Source: Panax quinquefolius
Taxonomy: Eukaryota > Streptophyta > Magnoliopsida > Apiales > Araliaceae
Length of the DNA stretch: 64,000 nucleotides
Assembly: GCA_020205615.1 (NCBI GenBank)
Contig: CM035173.1
Coordinates: forward strand, 30,658,293-30,722,292
Direction: 5' to 3'
The notes below the pieces were generated by a model, which searched no databases, had not been told where the DNA came from, and worked only from the letters and a program-made list of their open reading frames with translations. Both the position numbers and the translations under genes were made by a program. This document shows positions 34,561 to 47,335 of the stretch, one piece after another (the first letter of the stretch is position 1; each line of letters opens with the position of its first letter).

Positions 34561-34568
34561 TATAAATA
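34561..34568 (+). promoter_or_regulatory. TATA box of the E4 5' LTR
   Basis: TATAAATA in the context TTTCTATAAATAGAAGC, downstream of the U3 repeats. The same box is at 44,352 (3' LTR), 49,605, 52,204 and 59,562 (E6 LTRs), and in reverse at 15,804, 32,203 and 41,736. Confidence 0.75.
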
Positions 34569-34754
34569 GAAGCTCATTCATTTATTATTTCTTACGAATT
34601 CACTGAAACTCTAGAGAGAGAAATTATAGAGAGAAAGAAGAATAGTATTCTACTACTTCACTACTTCTATATCCAGTTTCTTTTACGGTAAGGGATATTA
34701 TTTGTTGTACCCGTAAGGGGTGTTATTCTTTCTTATTCATGAAGAGAACTTCTG

Positions 34755-35280
34755 TTATTCCATTCTTTATTATTCTCATTGGAATAACTTTGTACTGTGG
34801 ATACCCTATACATAACTTTTGTATCACGCCAGATACCGTATACTTGTGAAATCCTTCATTATTCCATTCTTTATTATTCCGTTGGAATAACTCGTATACA
34901 CCAGATACCCTATACTTGGTGAAATCCTCATTATTCCATTCTATATTATTATATTGAATAACTTTGTTTATGCTGGCACCGCATACGTGGTGTAATTATT
35001 CTATTATTCCGTTTTTATTATTATGCCTTAATATCCTCGCTTGCTGTAATTTTGCTCGACTTGGTTCCATTATTTATTATTCCGCATTTATTATTCTCGT
35101 TTAAATATCCTCGTCTCATGCATTTTACGCCGGACTGGTTCCATTATTTATTATTTCGCATTTATTATTACGTTTAATATCCCGTCTCATGCGTTCTGGG
35201 GACCGGTTCTATATTTATTATTCATTGGAATAACTCGCTTGCTGTCTATCTATCACATGCCCGGTGATTTCTTTTTTTAT
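34755..35280 (+). repeat. LTR minisatellite, ~70-85 bp hairpin units
   Basis: Successive units of the form TTATTCCATTCTTTATTATTCTGTTGGAATA..., alternating with short variable segments. GGAAT/ATTCC and GGAAC/GTTCC arms can pair. Lies downstream of the TATA box, so it would be transcribed. Equivalent arrays: 15,230, 21,910, 41,060, 44,535, 49,755, 52,375 and 59,725. Confidence 0.85.
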
Positions 35281-36307
35281 TCCATTCTTTATTATACTCG
35301 GTTGGTTAAAGTTTTGACTTATACTCGTGAAATTAGTGGAATATCCTCGATATTTGCGCTTCATCCAAAGATCTTTTCATAGAAATATTCTTCTGAGCAT
35401 TCTTGAATTTTACTCTACAAAGCAGTATCATGTTGACAATTTGGACGTTATTGAATTCTGGATAAATTAATTCTTCAACTTGTTTTAGTGGATTCTTATA
35501 TCATTTTCATCATCCTCATGCTTATATTATGTTGAAAGTCATCTGTGGCCTGTAGTGCATAGATGGACTTGGTATGATTATGACCAGGAATTATTCGGTA
35601 TAATCATGACCGTAATGTTACAAATGATGTGATAAAAGTCCTCATTAGCCCGTAGTGCATTGATGGACAGTTGTTGGCATGATCATGACTATTGATGAAT
35701 ACACAAATATTCCTGGCCCGTAGTGCATGGATAATTGTGGTCGTGACCCTAATGAATATCCTTGGTCGTAGTGCAGGGATGATGTGGATTATTTATTAAG
35801 CTGAGTCTCAACTATAAAAATTGATGAAAACGTTTTAAATCATAAAAGATAGTAGATTTTATTCTCTACTTGACTCTTTTAATGGATTGCTTGTTCACCG
35901 CAGCTTAAACTTGATGTCTATTGTATTTTATCGGTTTAACATTGTTGGAGACTAATGATAATTTATTCTCGCATTATCTTAGTCATAATATTTCTTATCT
36001 TGGGCTAGTTGAGCTCACCTTTTCTTTCACCGTTCTCTTGATATGAGAGAACGTAAATGAGACTACTAGTCGGGAATGGAGTGATGGTCCTGATGATAGT
36101 ATTAGCTAGTAGTCCTCACTATTCTCGTTAAATAGTGTGACAATAAATGTAATGAGGACTTATTCGAGAGTGGATATTGTGCAGAAGATGATTTTGTATT
36201 TATACTCACGCTTTCTCTTGTTGTATAATTAAGATTGTATTTATATTCTGTACCATGTATTTGGCGACTCAGAATAGGTGATGTATACTTATTTTGGGGG
36301 CGTCACA

Positions 36308-36325
36308 GTTGGTATCAAAGCTTAG
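36308..36325 (+). promoter_or_regulatory. E4 primer-binding site
   Basis: GTTGGTATCAAAGCTTAG follows the LTR terminus; TGGTATCA matches the initiator tRNA-Met primer site (one A for G). Confidence 0.88.
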
Positions 36326-36494
36326 GGATATGATCCCTGGCTAAGACGTGAGACAAGAACTAGGAGGGGAGAGACGCGGAATTCCTTCACTAGTATGACC
36401 TATCTAAGTTTATTTGGTATTTAATTGGTCCGTCAGAGTATAGGGATAATATGTGTTATGTTAATTAACCCTTGTTTTGTGACAGTGTTTGAAA

Positions 36495-37098
36495 ATGGCA
36501 TCTTAAAATATCCTGGGAGAAGTTTCAAGAGTTGTTCAACGACAAGTACTTTCCCGAAAGTATTCGTCACATGAAGGATGTGGAGTTTATCAAGTTGGAG
36601 CAAAACAATATGACCGTGTCGTAATACGAGGCTAAATTTGCGGAGTTATCCCGGTTTGCATCTCATTTGGTTGATAATGAGGAGAGAATGACGCGAATGT
36701 TTCTAAGAGGTTTGAAACTCGATATATGTCAATACCTCATTTCTCATAAACTTTGTTTATATTCAGATGTTGTTAATAGGACTCAGTTATTGGAGCGCGA
36801 TAATGAGTTAGCACAACCAATAGGTAACGACCAACAACACGATAATAATCGTATCGGTGGCAACGACCATCGGAACAATGATGACCATCGTGGAAAAATT
36901 ATCATGCCAAGAATGGTAACCACTTCGGTGGTAATCATGGCCAAGATAATAGAAGTGGAAATTTCAAGAAGAGAAGGTCATTTAGCTCAATTTAATCGTA
37001 TAGTGAAGTCAAGTCCAGCTGGGACGGTGGCACCAAAGGCGGATACGAACAAAATAAAGTTGGTGGTTTCAGGAAGAGCGTTTTTCGTGACTTCTTAA
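36495..37098 (+). pseudogene. E4 gag, N-terminally deleted
   Basis: The ATG at 36,495 is followed within a few codons by WEKFQELFNDKYFPESIRHM, a point about 150 residues into the gag of E5, so the gag leader and first capsid part are deleted. It continues EAKFAELSRFASHLVDNEER and MTRMFLRGLKLD (Retrotrans_gag). The zinc-knuckle region is compressed to REGHLAQFNR: the CCHC pair is lost. A TAA near 36,622 interrupts the frame. Confidence 0.87.
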
Positions 37099-37130
37099 AA
37101 AGCGAGTAACCCGAACGAAGTTAGCATAGG

Positions 37131-38740
37131 TTAGTTAATTATAAATTTTTGCGAAGTCTATACCTTATTAGATACTGGTTCTACCCACTCTTTCATTTCC
37201 CCTACTTGCGCTCAACGTTTAAATTTGACTCCGAAGATATTAGACTTTGACTTATCTGTTGAAACTCCGTTGGGAGAAACCTTCATTACATCTACGGTTT
37301 GTAAGTCTTGTTTAGTTCAAATCGGCACCCGCACATTACCTGTCGATCTTATTTCTTTGAAAATACTTGCATTTTATGTGATTCTAGGGATTGATTGGTT
37401 AACTACTCATCATGCAAAAATTGATTGTTTTCGTAAGGTTGTTAGCTTTTATATTCCTAATCAACCAGTTATGCGAATTCAAGCCACCAAACCATTAAAA
37501 TCAATCAATGTCATCTCAAGCCATAAAACTATTCATTTATTGAAAAACGGATGTCAAGCTTTCTTAGCTCATGTCACAGATCTAAACAAAAATAAGTCAG
37601 TTTTGAATGATATTACTATTGTTAATGAATTTCCTGATGTATTCCCTGAAGAACTTCCTGGCCTACCCCCAGAGCATGAAATTGAATTTTGTATCGACCT
37701 TGAATCCGGTACAAAACCCATTTCCAAAGCCCCATATCGAATGGCTCTATTGAACTTCGTGGAGTTAAAGACCCAACTACAGAATTGTTAGACATTGGCT
37801 TTATTCGTCCTAGTACTTCTCCTTGGGGTGCTCCTGTTCTATTCATGAAGAAAAATGATGGGAGTATGTGACTTTGTATTGATTATCGGGAGTTGAATCG
37901 TGTCACCATCAAAAATAGGTACCCATTGCCACGTATTGATGACCTATTTGACCAGTTGCAAGGCGCCAAATTCTTTTCAAAGATTGATCTTCATTTCAGA
38001 TATCACCTGTTGAAGATTAGAACCGACGACATTCCAAAGACGGTTTTCAGAACTCGGTACGGGCATTATAAATTCCTAGTCATGTCTTTTGGATTAACTA
38101 ATGCTCCTGCTGCCTTCATGGATATGATGAACTGAGTATTCAAGGAATATTTGGATCACTTTGTGGTCGTCTTTATTGATGACATCCTCATATATTCCAA
38201 AAGTTGTGAAGATCAAGAGCAACACTTGAGGCTGATACTCCAAAAGCTTCGTGAATATAAGCTTTATGCCAAGTTGAAGAAATGCTAGTTCTGGCTTGAG
38301 GAAGTAGCATTCCTTGGGCACGCGGTATCAAGTCATGGAATATCTGTTGACCCAAAGAAAGATCAAGCTATTCAAAGTGGGGAGCAACTAAATCGATTCA
38401 AGCACGTAGCTTTCTTGGCTTATTGGGTTATTATCGGAGATTCGTGGAAGGATTTTCTCGAATCGCAACTCCACTAACTCAAATTGACTCGGAAGATACA
38501 AAGTTGATTGGAGCGAGGAATGTGAGAAGTGTTTTCAAGAACTCAAGAGGAGACTCATTTCAAAGACTGTTCGACAATACCATCCGGTTCGGAGGATTTA
38601 TCATCTACAATGATGCTTCGCAAAGGGTTAGGATGTGTTCTCATGCAACATGGGAAAGTCATAGCCTTTATGCCTCACGACAACTCAAAGAATATGAGAG
38701 GAATTATCCTACTCACGATCTAGAGTTAGCGTAGATTATT
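37131..38740 (+). pseudogene. E4 protease, RT and RNase H
   Basis: The protease box DTGSTHSFISPTC starts at 37,171. An open frame at 37,225-37,791 carries VILGIDWLTTHHAKIDC and DVFPEELPGLPPEHEIEFCI. RT continues: [50 protein letters not shown] and the catalytic [10 protein letters not shown] at about 38,172-38,201. RNase H is degraded: the first catalytic block, normally YSDAS, reads YNDAS near 38,610. Stops near 37,870, 38,134 (a TGA where E6 has CGA) and 38,287, plus frameshifts. Confidence 0.9.
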
Positions 38741-38766
38741 TTGCACTAAAGATTTGGAGGCATTAC

Positions 38767-40057
38767 TTGTATGGGGAGAAAGTGGAGATCTTTACGGTTC
38801 ATAAAAGCCTCAAATATTTCTTCACTCAAAAGGAACTCAACATGCGACAACGACGTTGGCTTGAACTGTTGAAAGATTATGATCATACCATCCAATACTA
38901 TCCTGGAAAAGCGAACGTGGTAGCTGACGCATTGAGTAGAAGATCATATGCGGGTACGAGTGCGATATTGTCAATGCAAAGGCCCATTTTGTGTGACTTG
39001 CAAAGGATGGAGATAGAGTTAAAGACTCCAGAGACCCGTGTGATGATGGCGAACATACGGGTAGAACCGACTTTAATTGATAAAGTTAAAGCTGCTCAAA
39101 CTACAGACCTGGAGCTGATGCTTATGAGGAAGAAAGTGCAAGAAGGTGCTATGCCGGAAACAAGAATTGATGAAGAAGGAATACTTCGAGTCAACTCCAG
39201 ACTTTGTGTTCCTAACGACCTTGATTTAAAGTATAAAATCATGATGGAGGCGCACAACACACCGTTTGCAATCCATCTTGGGAGTACCAAAATGTATCGT
39301 GATCTTCGTCATACATTTTGGTGGAGCAATATGAAGAGAGAGATAGCACTTTTTATCTCAAGGTGTCTAACTTGTCAACGAGTTAAGGTAGAGCATCAAG
39401 TGCCAAAAGGTCCATTGCAACCACTTGAAATTCCAGAATGGAAATGGGAGCACATTACCATGGATTTCGTTACTGGTCTTCCCAAGGTTTCTCAAGGCAT
39501 AGATGCGATTTGGGTCATTATTGATAGATTGACCAAGTCTGCTCATTTCTTACCAATACGAGAAACTTATACACTTGAACGTCTTTCTCGTATGTACATA
39601 AACAAGATTGTAAGATTGCATGGTATGCCAGTATCCATAGTTTCTGATCGAGACCCAAGATTCACTTCACGATTTTGGGTTAGTTTGCAAAAAGCTATGG
39701 GCACAGATTTACGATTTAGTTCAAAGATATCATCCTCAAACCATGACGACAATTAGAGAGGACTATTCAAACTCGAAGATTTATTAAGACTCGTGTCCTC
39801 GACTTCAAGGGGAAGTTGGACAAGTTTCTTCCGTTGGTGGAGTTTTCCTACAATAACAACTATCAAGCAAGTATTGGCATGGCTCCATTTGAGGCGTTGT
39901 ATGGAAGAAAGTGTCGTTCTTCAAAGATCTTTGGGATGAGGTGGGTGAAGCAACGTTGTTGGGACCGGAGTTGAGTACGTATGATTACTACGGAAAGATT
40001 CAAACAATCTGACAACGATAAAAACCTCACAAGATCGACAAAAGAGTTATCTTTGAT
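38767..40057 (+). pseudogene. E4 RNase H end and integrase, interrupted by S1
   Basis: 329 open codons: [34 protein letters not shown], the linker, then the integrase zinc finger ([20 protein letters not shown] and CLTCQRVK), and core Asp residues in [20 protein letters not shown] and [12 protein letters not shown]. The frame fails at 39,756 before the catalytic Glu; the rest (GMAPFEALYGR) is readable in other frames up to 40,057, where solo LTR S1 begins. Confidence 0.9.
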
Positions 40058-42470
40058 TGTGGCGCGCCCAAAATCGTATACGCCACCCATCTTGGGTCGC
40101 CACTTACATGGTACATAAATTCAAATACAACTTACTAATATAATCGTGCAGTATACAATACGACATAAATCGTGAGTTTGAATACAAATATTGTCTACTA
40201 GATATTATACAAACTCAAAAGGAGTCCTCATTACAACTATTATCACACTATTTCACAGAATAATGAGGACTACTAATGTTATCCTCTGGACCATTTATCC
40301 GTTCCCCGACTCGTCCCAGCTATGTTCTCATTTCCTGAAGAGAATAGTGAAAGAAAGGGTGAGCTCAACTAGCCCAAAGAAGAAATATTATGACTAAGAT
40401 AATGCGTAATAAATTATCATTAGCCTTCAACAATGTTAAAACCGATAAAATACAATAGACAACCAGTTTAATGCATATGAATATGCAATCCATTAAAAGA
40501 GTCAAGTAGAGAATAAAATCTACTATCTTTTAGGTTTTAAAAGGTTTTCATCAATTTTTATCGCTGAGACTCAGCTTAATAAATAAACCATCACATCTAA
40601 CCATTCCTGTACCACGGTCAAGGATTTTCATCAAATTATCAATGGTCATGACTATACCGAATCACCCCTGGTTATAATCATACCAAAAACTATCCATCAC
40701 TGCATTACAGGCCACTGAGAACTTTTATCACATCATTTATAACAAGCCATGATTATACCAAATGATCCCTGGTCATAATCATACTAAGTTCATCTATGCA
40801 CGTAAGCCAAAGATAACATAATATATCATGAGGATGATGACAATGACATAATAATTCAATAAAACAAGTTCAAGAATTATTTTATCCAGAATTAGTAACG
40901 CATAAATTGTCAACAAGATATTTGTTTTGTAGAGTAAAATTCAAGAATGATCGGAAGAATGTTTCCATGAAAGATACTAGATGAAACGCAAATATCAAGG
41001 ATATTCTACTAATTTCATGGAGTATAGAAGTCAAAGTTTTAACTAACCGGGTATAATAAAGAATGGAATAACAAAAGAAATCACCATGTATGCGGTATTG
41101 CGATGTATGTGTTATTCCAATGTAATAATAATAACGGAACCAGTCGTGAAATTCACAATCGACAGGATGATCCAAATGTAATAATAAATGCTTTGAATAA
41201 TAAACAATGGAACCGTGTCCTGTAAAACACACGCATGTGATATTCCAAATGTAATAATAAATGCGGAATAATAAACAATGGAACCAGTCCTGTAAAACAC
41301 ACGCATGAGGATATTCCAATGTAATAATAAAGAATGGAACAACAAAAGAAGATCACCAAGTATAGGGGATTCATCGTATCAAGTTATTCCAACAGAATAA
41401 ATAAGGATGGAATAACATAAGGATTTCACCAAGTATAGGGTATCCGCATATATAAGGTTATGTATAGGGTATACCACTTTTTACAAAAGTTATTCCAATG
41501 TAATAATAATGAATGGAATAATAGAGGTTCTCTTCATGAATACAAACGAATAATATCCCTTACAAGTACAACAAATAATACCCCTTACCGTAAAAAGACA
41601 ATCGGATATCAAAGTAGTGAAGTACCGTAATACTCTTCTTCTTTCTCTCTATAGATTTTCTCACTATAGCTTCTCTCATAATTTCTCTCTAGAGTTTCAA
41701 AGAATTCGTAAGAAAATAATGAAGGAATGAGCTTCTATTTATAGGAAAATAGAATGCATAGTAATTAATCCATGAATCGGTCCAGATTGATTTACTTTAA
41801 ATCTGACGGTCCATATTTAAAGCAAAATCTTTTAAATAAAATATAATATATTCTATTTATATAAAAACATTTTACTATGCAAACACTATGCAACACTATG
41901 CAAAAACACTACGCAAAACACTACGCAACACTATGCATAATAAAATATAATATATTCTATTTATAGAATAACTTTAATAAAGTATTCTGCTTTATATAAA
42001 AAGATGTTTCGCTTTTATTACTTAATAAAACAAAACGTCATTATCGCTATAATAATTCATATTATTAATCGATGATAATGGAATCAAACCGGTGACTTCT
42101 CACATAAGCATCAATAATCAATACCGCGTCTACTATGCAACCACGTACATCGCTTTTTTTTTACTACCGAGTAGTTCAACAAAGATCAACGGTAAAACTT
42201 CCGTCGTTATTTCAATAAAATATTTTTTTGTCGTTTTCTCAATCCGACAATAATTACATTATGGGTCCACCAATGATTGAGTAGTTGTCAGACGAATATT
42301 CCTGCTAAACCGAATATTCCCACCAATCGAATATAATATAACCACTTGCATACTTTGCAAAATTTATAAATACTACCCACAACTATAATATTATCTCAAA
42401 TTCACACCATAATATTAAAAATTATTTCACAAAATTTAAATCGTTATTGATAAAATCTGTGGTCTCACAA
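40058..42470 (-). mobile_element. S1: solo LTR (minus) inside the E4 integrase
   Basis: A single 2.4-kb LTR from TGTGGCGCGCCC to GTCTCACA, flanked by TTGAT on both sides (40,053-40,057 and 42,471-42,475). E6 carries the empty site as one copy (ATCTTGATCTTC at about 58,155). Closest to the 2.5-kb LTRs of E6. TATA box complement of 41,736-41,743. Solo LTRs arise when the two LTRs of an inserted element recombine. Confidence 0.9.
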
Positions 42471-42961
42471 TTGATCTTCATCGAAAGGACGTGGAATTCG
42501 ATATTGGAGATCATGTGTTGTTACGTGTTGCTCCATGGAAAGGAGTTACGAGATTTGGAAAGAGAGGAAAGCTCAATCCTCGATTCATTGGCCCATTTTC
42601 AATCCTCGATCGAGTAGGGACTGTGGCCTATAAACTCGCTTTACCGCCAAGTATGTCTCATGTTCATAACGTTTTTTACGTATCCATGTTACATAAATAT
42701 GTGAAAGACCCGAACCACATTATTGAGTTAGAACCAGACGAAATAGCGGAAGATTTAACGTATGAAGAGGTTCCTGTTAAAATCTTGGATAAGAAGGAGT
42801 ATATTCTACGCTCCAAGGTTATACCTCAAGTCAAAGTTTTGTGGAGGAACCACGATGTTGAGGAAATGACCTGGGAGTTAGAATTTGAAATAAAATCAAG
42901 GTATCCTTACATCTTCGACATACCAGGTACGTACCCTAATTTCGAGGACGAAATTTCATAA
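42471..42961 (+). pseudogene. E4 integrase C-terminus and chromodomain-like tail
   Basis: Clean frame of 156 codons: VEFDIGDHVLLRVAPWKGVT, GKRGKLNPRFIGPF (the GPY/F module of chromovirus integrases), HVHNVFYVSMLHKYVKDPNH, then VKVLWRNHDVEEMTWELEFE, a truncated chromodomain as in Tekay/Del elements, ending GTYPNFEDEIS with TAA at 42,959-42,961. It would guide integration to heterochromatin in an intact element. Confidence 0.92.
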
Positions 42962-42972
42962 GAAGGGGAGGT
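42961..42972 (+). promoter_or_regulatory. E4 polypurine tract
   Basis: AGAAGGGGAGGT directly before TGTAAGACC of the 3' LTR. Confidence 0.85.
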
Positions 42973-45900
42973 TGTAAGACCCCAACTTTTATGAATAAAG
43001 ATAATTTTTCTATGAATATCATTTTTTTAGAATATTTTGAAATAAATTTGATATTATGTTATAGTTGTGGGTAGTATTAGAAAATTTTACAAAGTATGCA
43101 AGTTGTTATAAAATATTCGATTAGTCAGGGAATATTCTTTTTGTCAGGGAATATTCGTACGACGGCACAATCATTGGTGGACCCCACAACAGAAGTATTG
43201 TCGTAGTTAGAAAACGACAAAGATATTTTATGAAAATAACGGCGGAGGTTTTACCGTTATCTTCATTGAACTACCCTTTAGTAAAAGTACAAAGAATATG
43301 TCTGGCGTGGTTGCGTAGTAGCACACAAGATTGATTATTGATGCTTTACGTGATAAGTCACTCGCTTATCTTTGCATTATTGCTACAGTAATTGCGCATC
43401 CTTTCTCTCCTATTATTGATTCAATTATTATCACAATTATCATGTGCATAATATGTTATTTTATTAAATCAATAATTGAGACGACAAAGTTATTCATATT
43501 ATTAAATTGCAATATTTATAATGTCTAGAAGTTCTGTCAAGGAGAGGTTTGGTCACCTAATTGCGCGCCAATAGAGAGAAATCCTTATTGGAAAGCCCAC
43601 TCTTTCCTGGGAACAACCTAGTTATTAAATATTGTGAGTTATGATATTAATGATGGATAAGTTCGTGTTGATTAAAGATGAATTTGATAGTTTCATTGTG
43701 TTTAGATTATTTGTGTTAGTAGAAATTGACATTTATTTTGATAATAATTGATGTCTGGAGGTTATATTGTTCAATCGGGTATTCGGGCCACTTTTTTGTG
43801 TCGGAGTTACTATTCATGAGTTACTATTCATGAGTTACTATTCACGAGTTACTATTCATGAGTTACTATTCATGAGTTACTATTCATGAGTTACTATTCA
43901 CGAGTTACTATTCATGAGTTACTATTCACGAGTTACTATTCACGAGTTACTATTCATGAGTTACTATTCACGAATTACTATTCACCTGATTATTGTTCAC
44001 TCTAGTATTATGCATTCGGGTATTTGGGTACAATATTATTTCATGAGGAGATGTGCTAATTTTTTAGACTGTTGATTGAAATTATAATAGTAAATTAATA
44101 TGGATCGTTGATTTAAAGTTTTAATAGTAACTTGCCCTTTCAGTTTTCCAAGAGTTACTTGTCTCTTCGGTGTTCCAAGGGTTAATTGTCCCTTCGCAAA
44201 TAGTAGTTGTCTCTTCAATATTACCAAGAGTTATTTGCCTCTTCGGTGTTCCAAGGGTTAATTACCCCTTCACAAATAGTAGTTATCTCTTCAATATTAC
44301 CAAGAGTCATTTTGACCCTTCGTTAAGACCAAGAGCCACTCTCAGTTTTTCTATAAATAGAAGCTCATTCCTTCATTATTTCTTATGAATTCACTGAAAC
44401 TCTAGAGAGAGAAATTATAGAGAGAAAGAAGAAGAGTATTCTACTACTTCACTACTTTTATATCCAGTTTTTTTTACGGTAAGGGATATTATTTGTTGTA
44501 CCCGTAAGGCGTGTTATTCTTTCTTATTCATGAAGAGAACTTCTGTTATTCCATTCTTTATTATTCTGTTGGAATAACCTGTATACTCGGCATACCATAT
44601 ACATAACCTGTATACACGGCATACCCTATACTTGGTGAAATCCTTCTGTTATTCCATTCTTTATTATTCCGTTGGAATAACCTGTATACGCGGCATACCC
44701 TATACTTGGTGAAATCCCTCTGTTATTCCATTCTATATTATTATTTTGGAATAACATGTTTATGCGAAGTACCGCATACGTGGTGAAATTCTTCTATTAT
44801 TCCGTTCTTAATTATTCTGTCGAAATATCCTGCTTGCGCATGCAATTTACTTTGACTCGTTCCATTATTTATTATTTCGCATTTATTATTCTGTTGGAAT
44901 ATCCTGTCTGTGCGTTTTACATCGGACCTGATTCCATTATTTATTATTCCGCATTTATTATTCTCGTTTAATATATCACATACATCTTACTGTGGGACTT
45001 GATTCCATATTTATTATTCTGTTGGAATAACCTGCATGTGCTATCTATCACATGCCTGGTGATTTCTTTTGTTATTCCATTCTTTATTATACTCAGTTGG
45101 TTAAAGTTTTGACTTCTATACTCCATGAAATTAGTGGAATATCCTTGATATTTGCGCTTCATCCAAGATCTTTTCATGGAAATATTCTTCCGAGCATTCT
45201 TGAATTTTACTCTACAAAGAAGTATCATGTCGACAATTTGGATGTTATTAGTTCCCTAATAAATTAATTCTTGAACTTGTTTTATTGAATTCTTATATCA
45301 TTGTCATCATCCTCATGTTTATATTTTTGAAAGTCATCTCATGGCCTATAGTGCATAGATGGACTTGGTATGATTATGACCGAGGATTATTCTTAGATAA
45401 TCATGGTCGTAATGTTACAAATGATGTGATAAAAGTCCTCATTGGCTGTAGTGCATTGATGGACGATTGTTGACATGATCATGACCATTGATGAATACAC
45501 AAATATTCCCGAATTCGTAGTGCATGGATAATTGTGGTCGCGACCTAATGAATATCCTTGGCGTAGAAGCGGGATGATGTGGATTATTTATTGTCGGTTG
45601 AGTCTCACTATAAAAAATTGATGAAAACGTTTTAAATCATAAAAGATAGTAGATTTTATTCTCTACTTGACTCTTTTAATGGATTGCTTGTTCCGCTACA
45701 GTTAAACTTGATATCTATTGTATTTTATCAGTTTAACATTGTTGGAGACTTATGATAATTTATTGTGCATTATCTTAGTCATAATATTTCTTACTAGGCT
45801 AGTTGAGCTCACCCTTTCTTTCACTGTTCTCTTCAGGATATGAGAACGTAGCTGAGACTAGTCGGAGAATGGAGTGATGGTCCGGATGATAGTATTAGCT

Positions 45901-46100
45901 AGTAGTCCTCACTATTCTGTTAAATAGTGTGACAATAAATGTAATGAGGACTTATTCTGAGAGTGGATATTGTCTAGAAGGCGGTATTTATATTTAAACT
46001 CACAGCTCTCTTGTTGTATAATTAAGATTGTATTTATATTCTGTACCATGTATTTGGCGACTCAGAATAGGTGATGTATACCTATTTTGGGAGCGTCACA
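42973..46100 (+). repeat. E4 3' LTR (3.13 kb)
   Basis: TGTAAGACCCC to GAGCGTCACA. Same layout as the 5' LTR: GAATATTC at 43,130 and 43,149, 14-bp array of 13 units (43,804-43,985), TATA at 44,352, tandem units 44,535-45,080. Most of the length difference from the 5' LTR is four extra 14-bp units. Confidence 0.92.
43804..43985 (+). repeat. 14-bp tandem array in U3 of the E4 3' LTR, 13 units
   Basis: GAGTTACTATTCAY repeated thirteen times (182 bp), the last unit GAATTACTATTCAC. Confidence 0.95.
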
Positions 46101-46655
46101 GTCTAGTTCTAATTTAATAACGTGGTTCGGGTCATCCACATATTTACGTAACATCGATACATGAAAAACGTTAAGAACACGCGACATACTTGGCGGTAAA
46201 ACGAGTCTATAGGCCACAATTCCTACTCGATCAAGGATTTCAAATGGGACAATACAATCGAGGGTTGAGATTTCCTCTCTTCATCGATTCTTGCTTCTAG
46301 AATAACGCCCTCTTGAACCTTCTTCTTCACATTCATCAGCTCTGAGTATGTATCTTGAGCGACTTTAACTTTATCGATTAAAGTCAATTCTAATCGTATA
46401 TTTGTTATCTTTACGTGGGTCCTTAGAGTCTTTAACTCTATCTTCATCATTTGTAAGTTATACGAAATGGGTTTTTGTGTTAACAACGTCGTACTTGTAA
46501 ACGCATACGATCTTCAATCAACGCGTCAGCTACCACGTTCTCTCTTCCACAATGATATTAAATGGTATGATCGTAATCTTCAACAGCTCGAGCCAACGTC
46601 TTTGGCGCATTATACGTTCGTTTTGGTTGAAGAAATATTTAAGGGTTTTAGAAAT
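46101..46655 (-). pseudogene. E2 chromodomain region, integrase linker and RNase H end
   Basis: Complement of 46,101-46,260 encodes the GTVAYRLVLPPS... region in broken frame. The frame at 46,223-46,486 carries LQMMKIELKTLRTHVKITNI and EARIDEERKSQPS, the same integrase-deletion junction as E1 (near 46,275). The RT-deletion junction is at about 46,648-46,653. Confidence 0.85.
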
Positions 46656-47335
46656 GGGTTTTGTACTGGGGTCAGTACAAAATTCGATTTCATGCTCTAG
46701 GGGTAGGCTAAGAAGTCTTCAAGAATACATCAAGAAATTTATTAACGATAGAAATATCATTCAAAACTTTGACCCTCATCCAAGACTTGGATAGCACGTC
46801 ACATTGATACCTATCAACTTGTCACCGTCATTCACAGCGTCCCTACTTAAAAGTTTGGCTTCATCATTTCCACACGGAAGTTACCAAATGAAAGGCTCGG
46901 AGCTCTTTACTTATGGCTTGATATAACAGTGATTAACTTTAGTGGTTTGGTTGCTTGAATTTGCATAACAGGTTGGTTAGGAATATGAAAGCTAACAACC
47001 TTACGAAAATAATCAATTTTGGCATGATGAGTAGTTAACCAATCGATTCCTAAAATCGCATCAAAGGCAAGTATTTTCAAAGAGATAAGATCGACATGTA
47101 ACGTGAAAGTGTCGATTTGAATCAAACAAGATTTATAAACAGTGGAGGTAACGAAGGTTTTTACTAATAAAGTTTCAACCAAAAAGTCAAAGTCTAACTT
47201 CTTCGGAGTCAAATTTAAACGTTGAACACAAGCAAGAGAGATAAAAGAATGGGTAGAACCGGTATCTAATAAGGTATAGACTTCGTAAGAATTTATTATT
47301 AACTTACCCGTAATAACCTTGTTCGGGTTCCTCAA
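46656..47335 (-). pseudogene. E2 protease and RT stub
   Basis: Complement of 46,907-47,335 is a 142-codon frame: NPNKVITGKLIINSYEVYTL, then intact DTGSTHSFISLAC, LDFDFLVETLLVKTF and ILGIDWLTTHHAKIDYF. The tail to KPIS is frameshifted and ends at the RT deletion near 46,650. The protease active site survives here although E1 has lost it. Confidence 0.88.

Larger units (their letters stand above)
33248..36307 (+). repeat. E4 5' LTR (3.06 kb)
   Basis: From TGTAGAACTCC (a corrupted TGTAAGACCCC) to GGGGGCGTCACA. Contains two GAATATTC boxes (33,405 and 33,424), the 14-bp repeat array, a TATA box at 34,561, tandem units with GGAAT...ATTCC arms at 34,755-35,280, and GTAGTGCA repeats at 35,550-35,780. 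Confidence 0.9.
33248..46100 (+). mobile_element. E4: Ty3/gypsy chromovirus with both LTRs
   Basis: 5' LTR 33,248-36,307, primer site, shortened gag, protease, RT, RNase H, integrase (split by solo LTR S1), chromodomain-like tail, polypurine tract, 3' LTR 42,973-46,100. Target duplication ATCTA (33,243-33,247) against GTCTA (46,101-46,105); the uninterrupted site in E1 reads CATCTAGTTC, so the true duplication is ATCTA. Frameshifts, stops and a gag deletion make it inactive. Inserted into the chromodomain-coding part of E2. Confidence 0.92.

Noticed and set aside
36308..42972. Gypsy polyprotein considered as an endogenous pararetrovirus
   Set aside because: It has LTRs, integrase, a chromodomain-like tail and TSDs, and no movement or coat protein. 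A retrotransposon.
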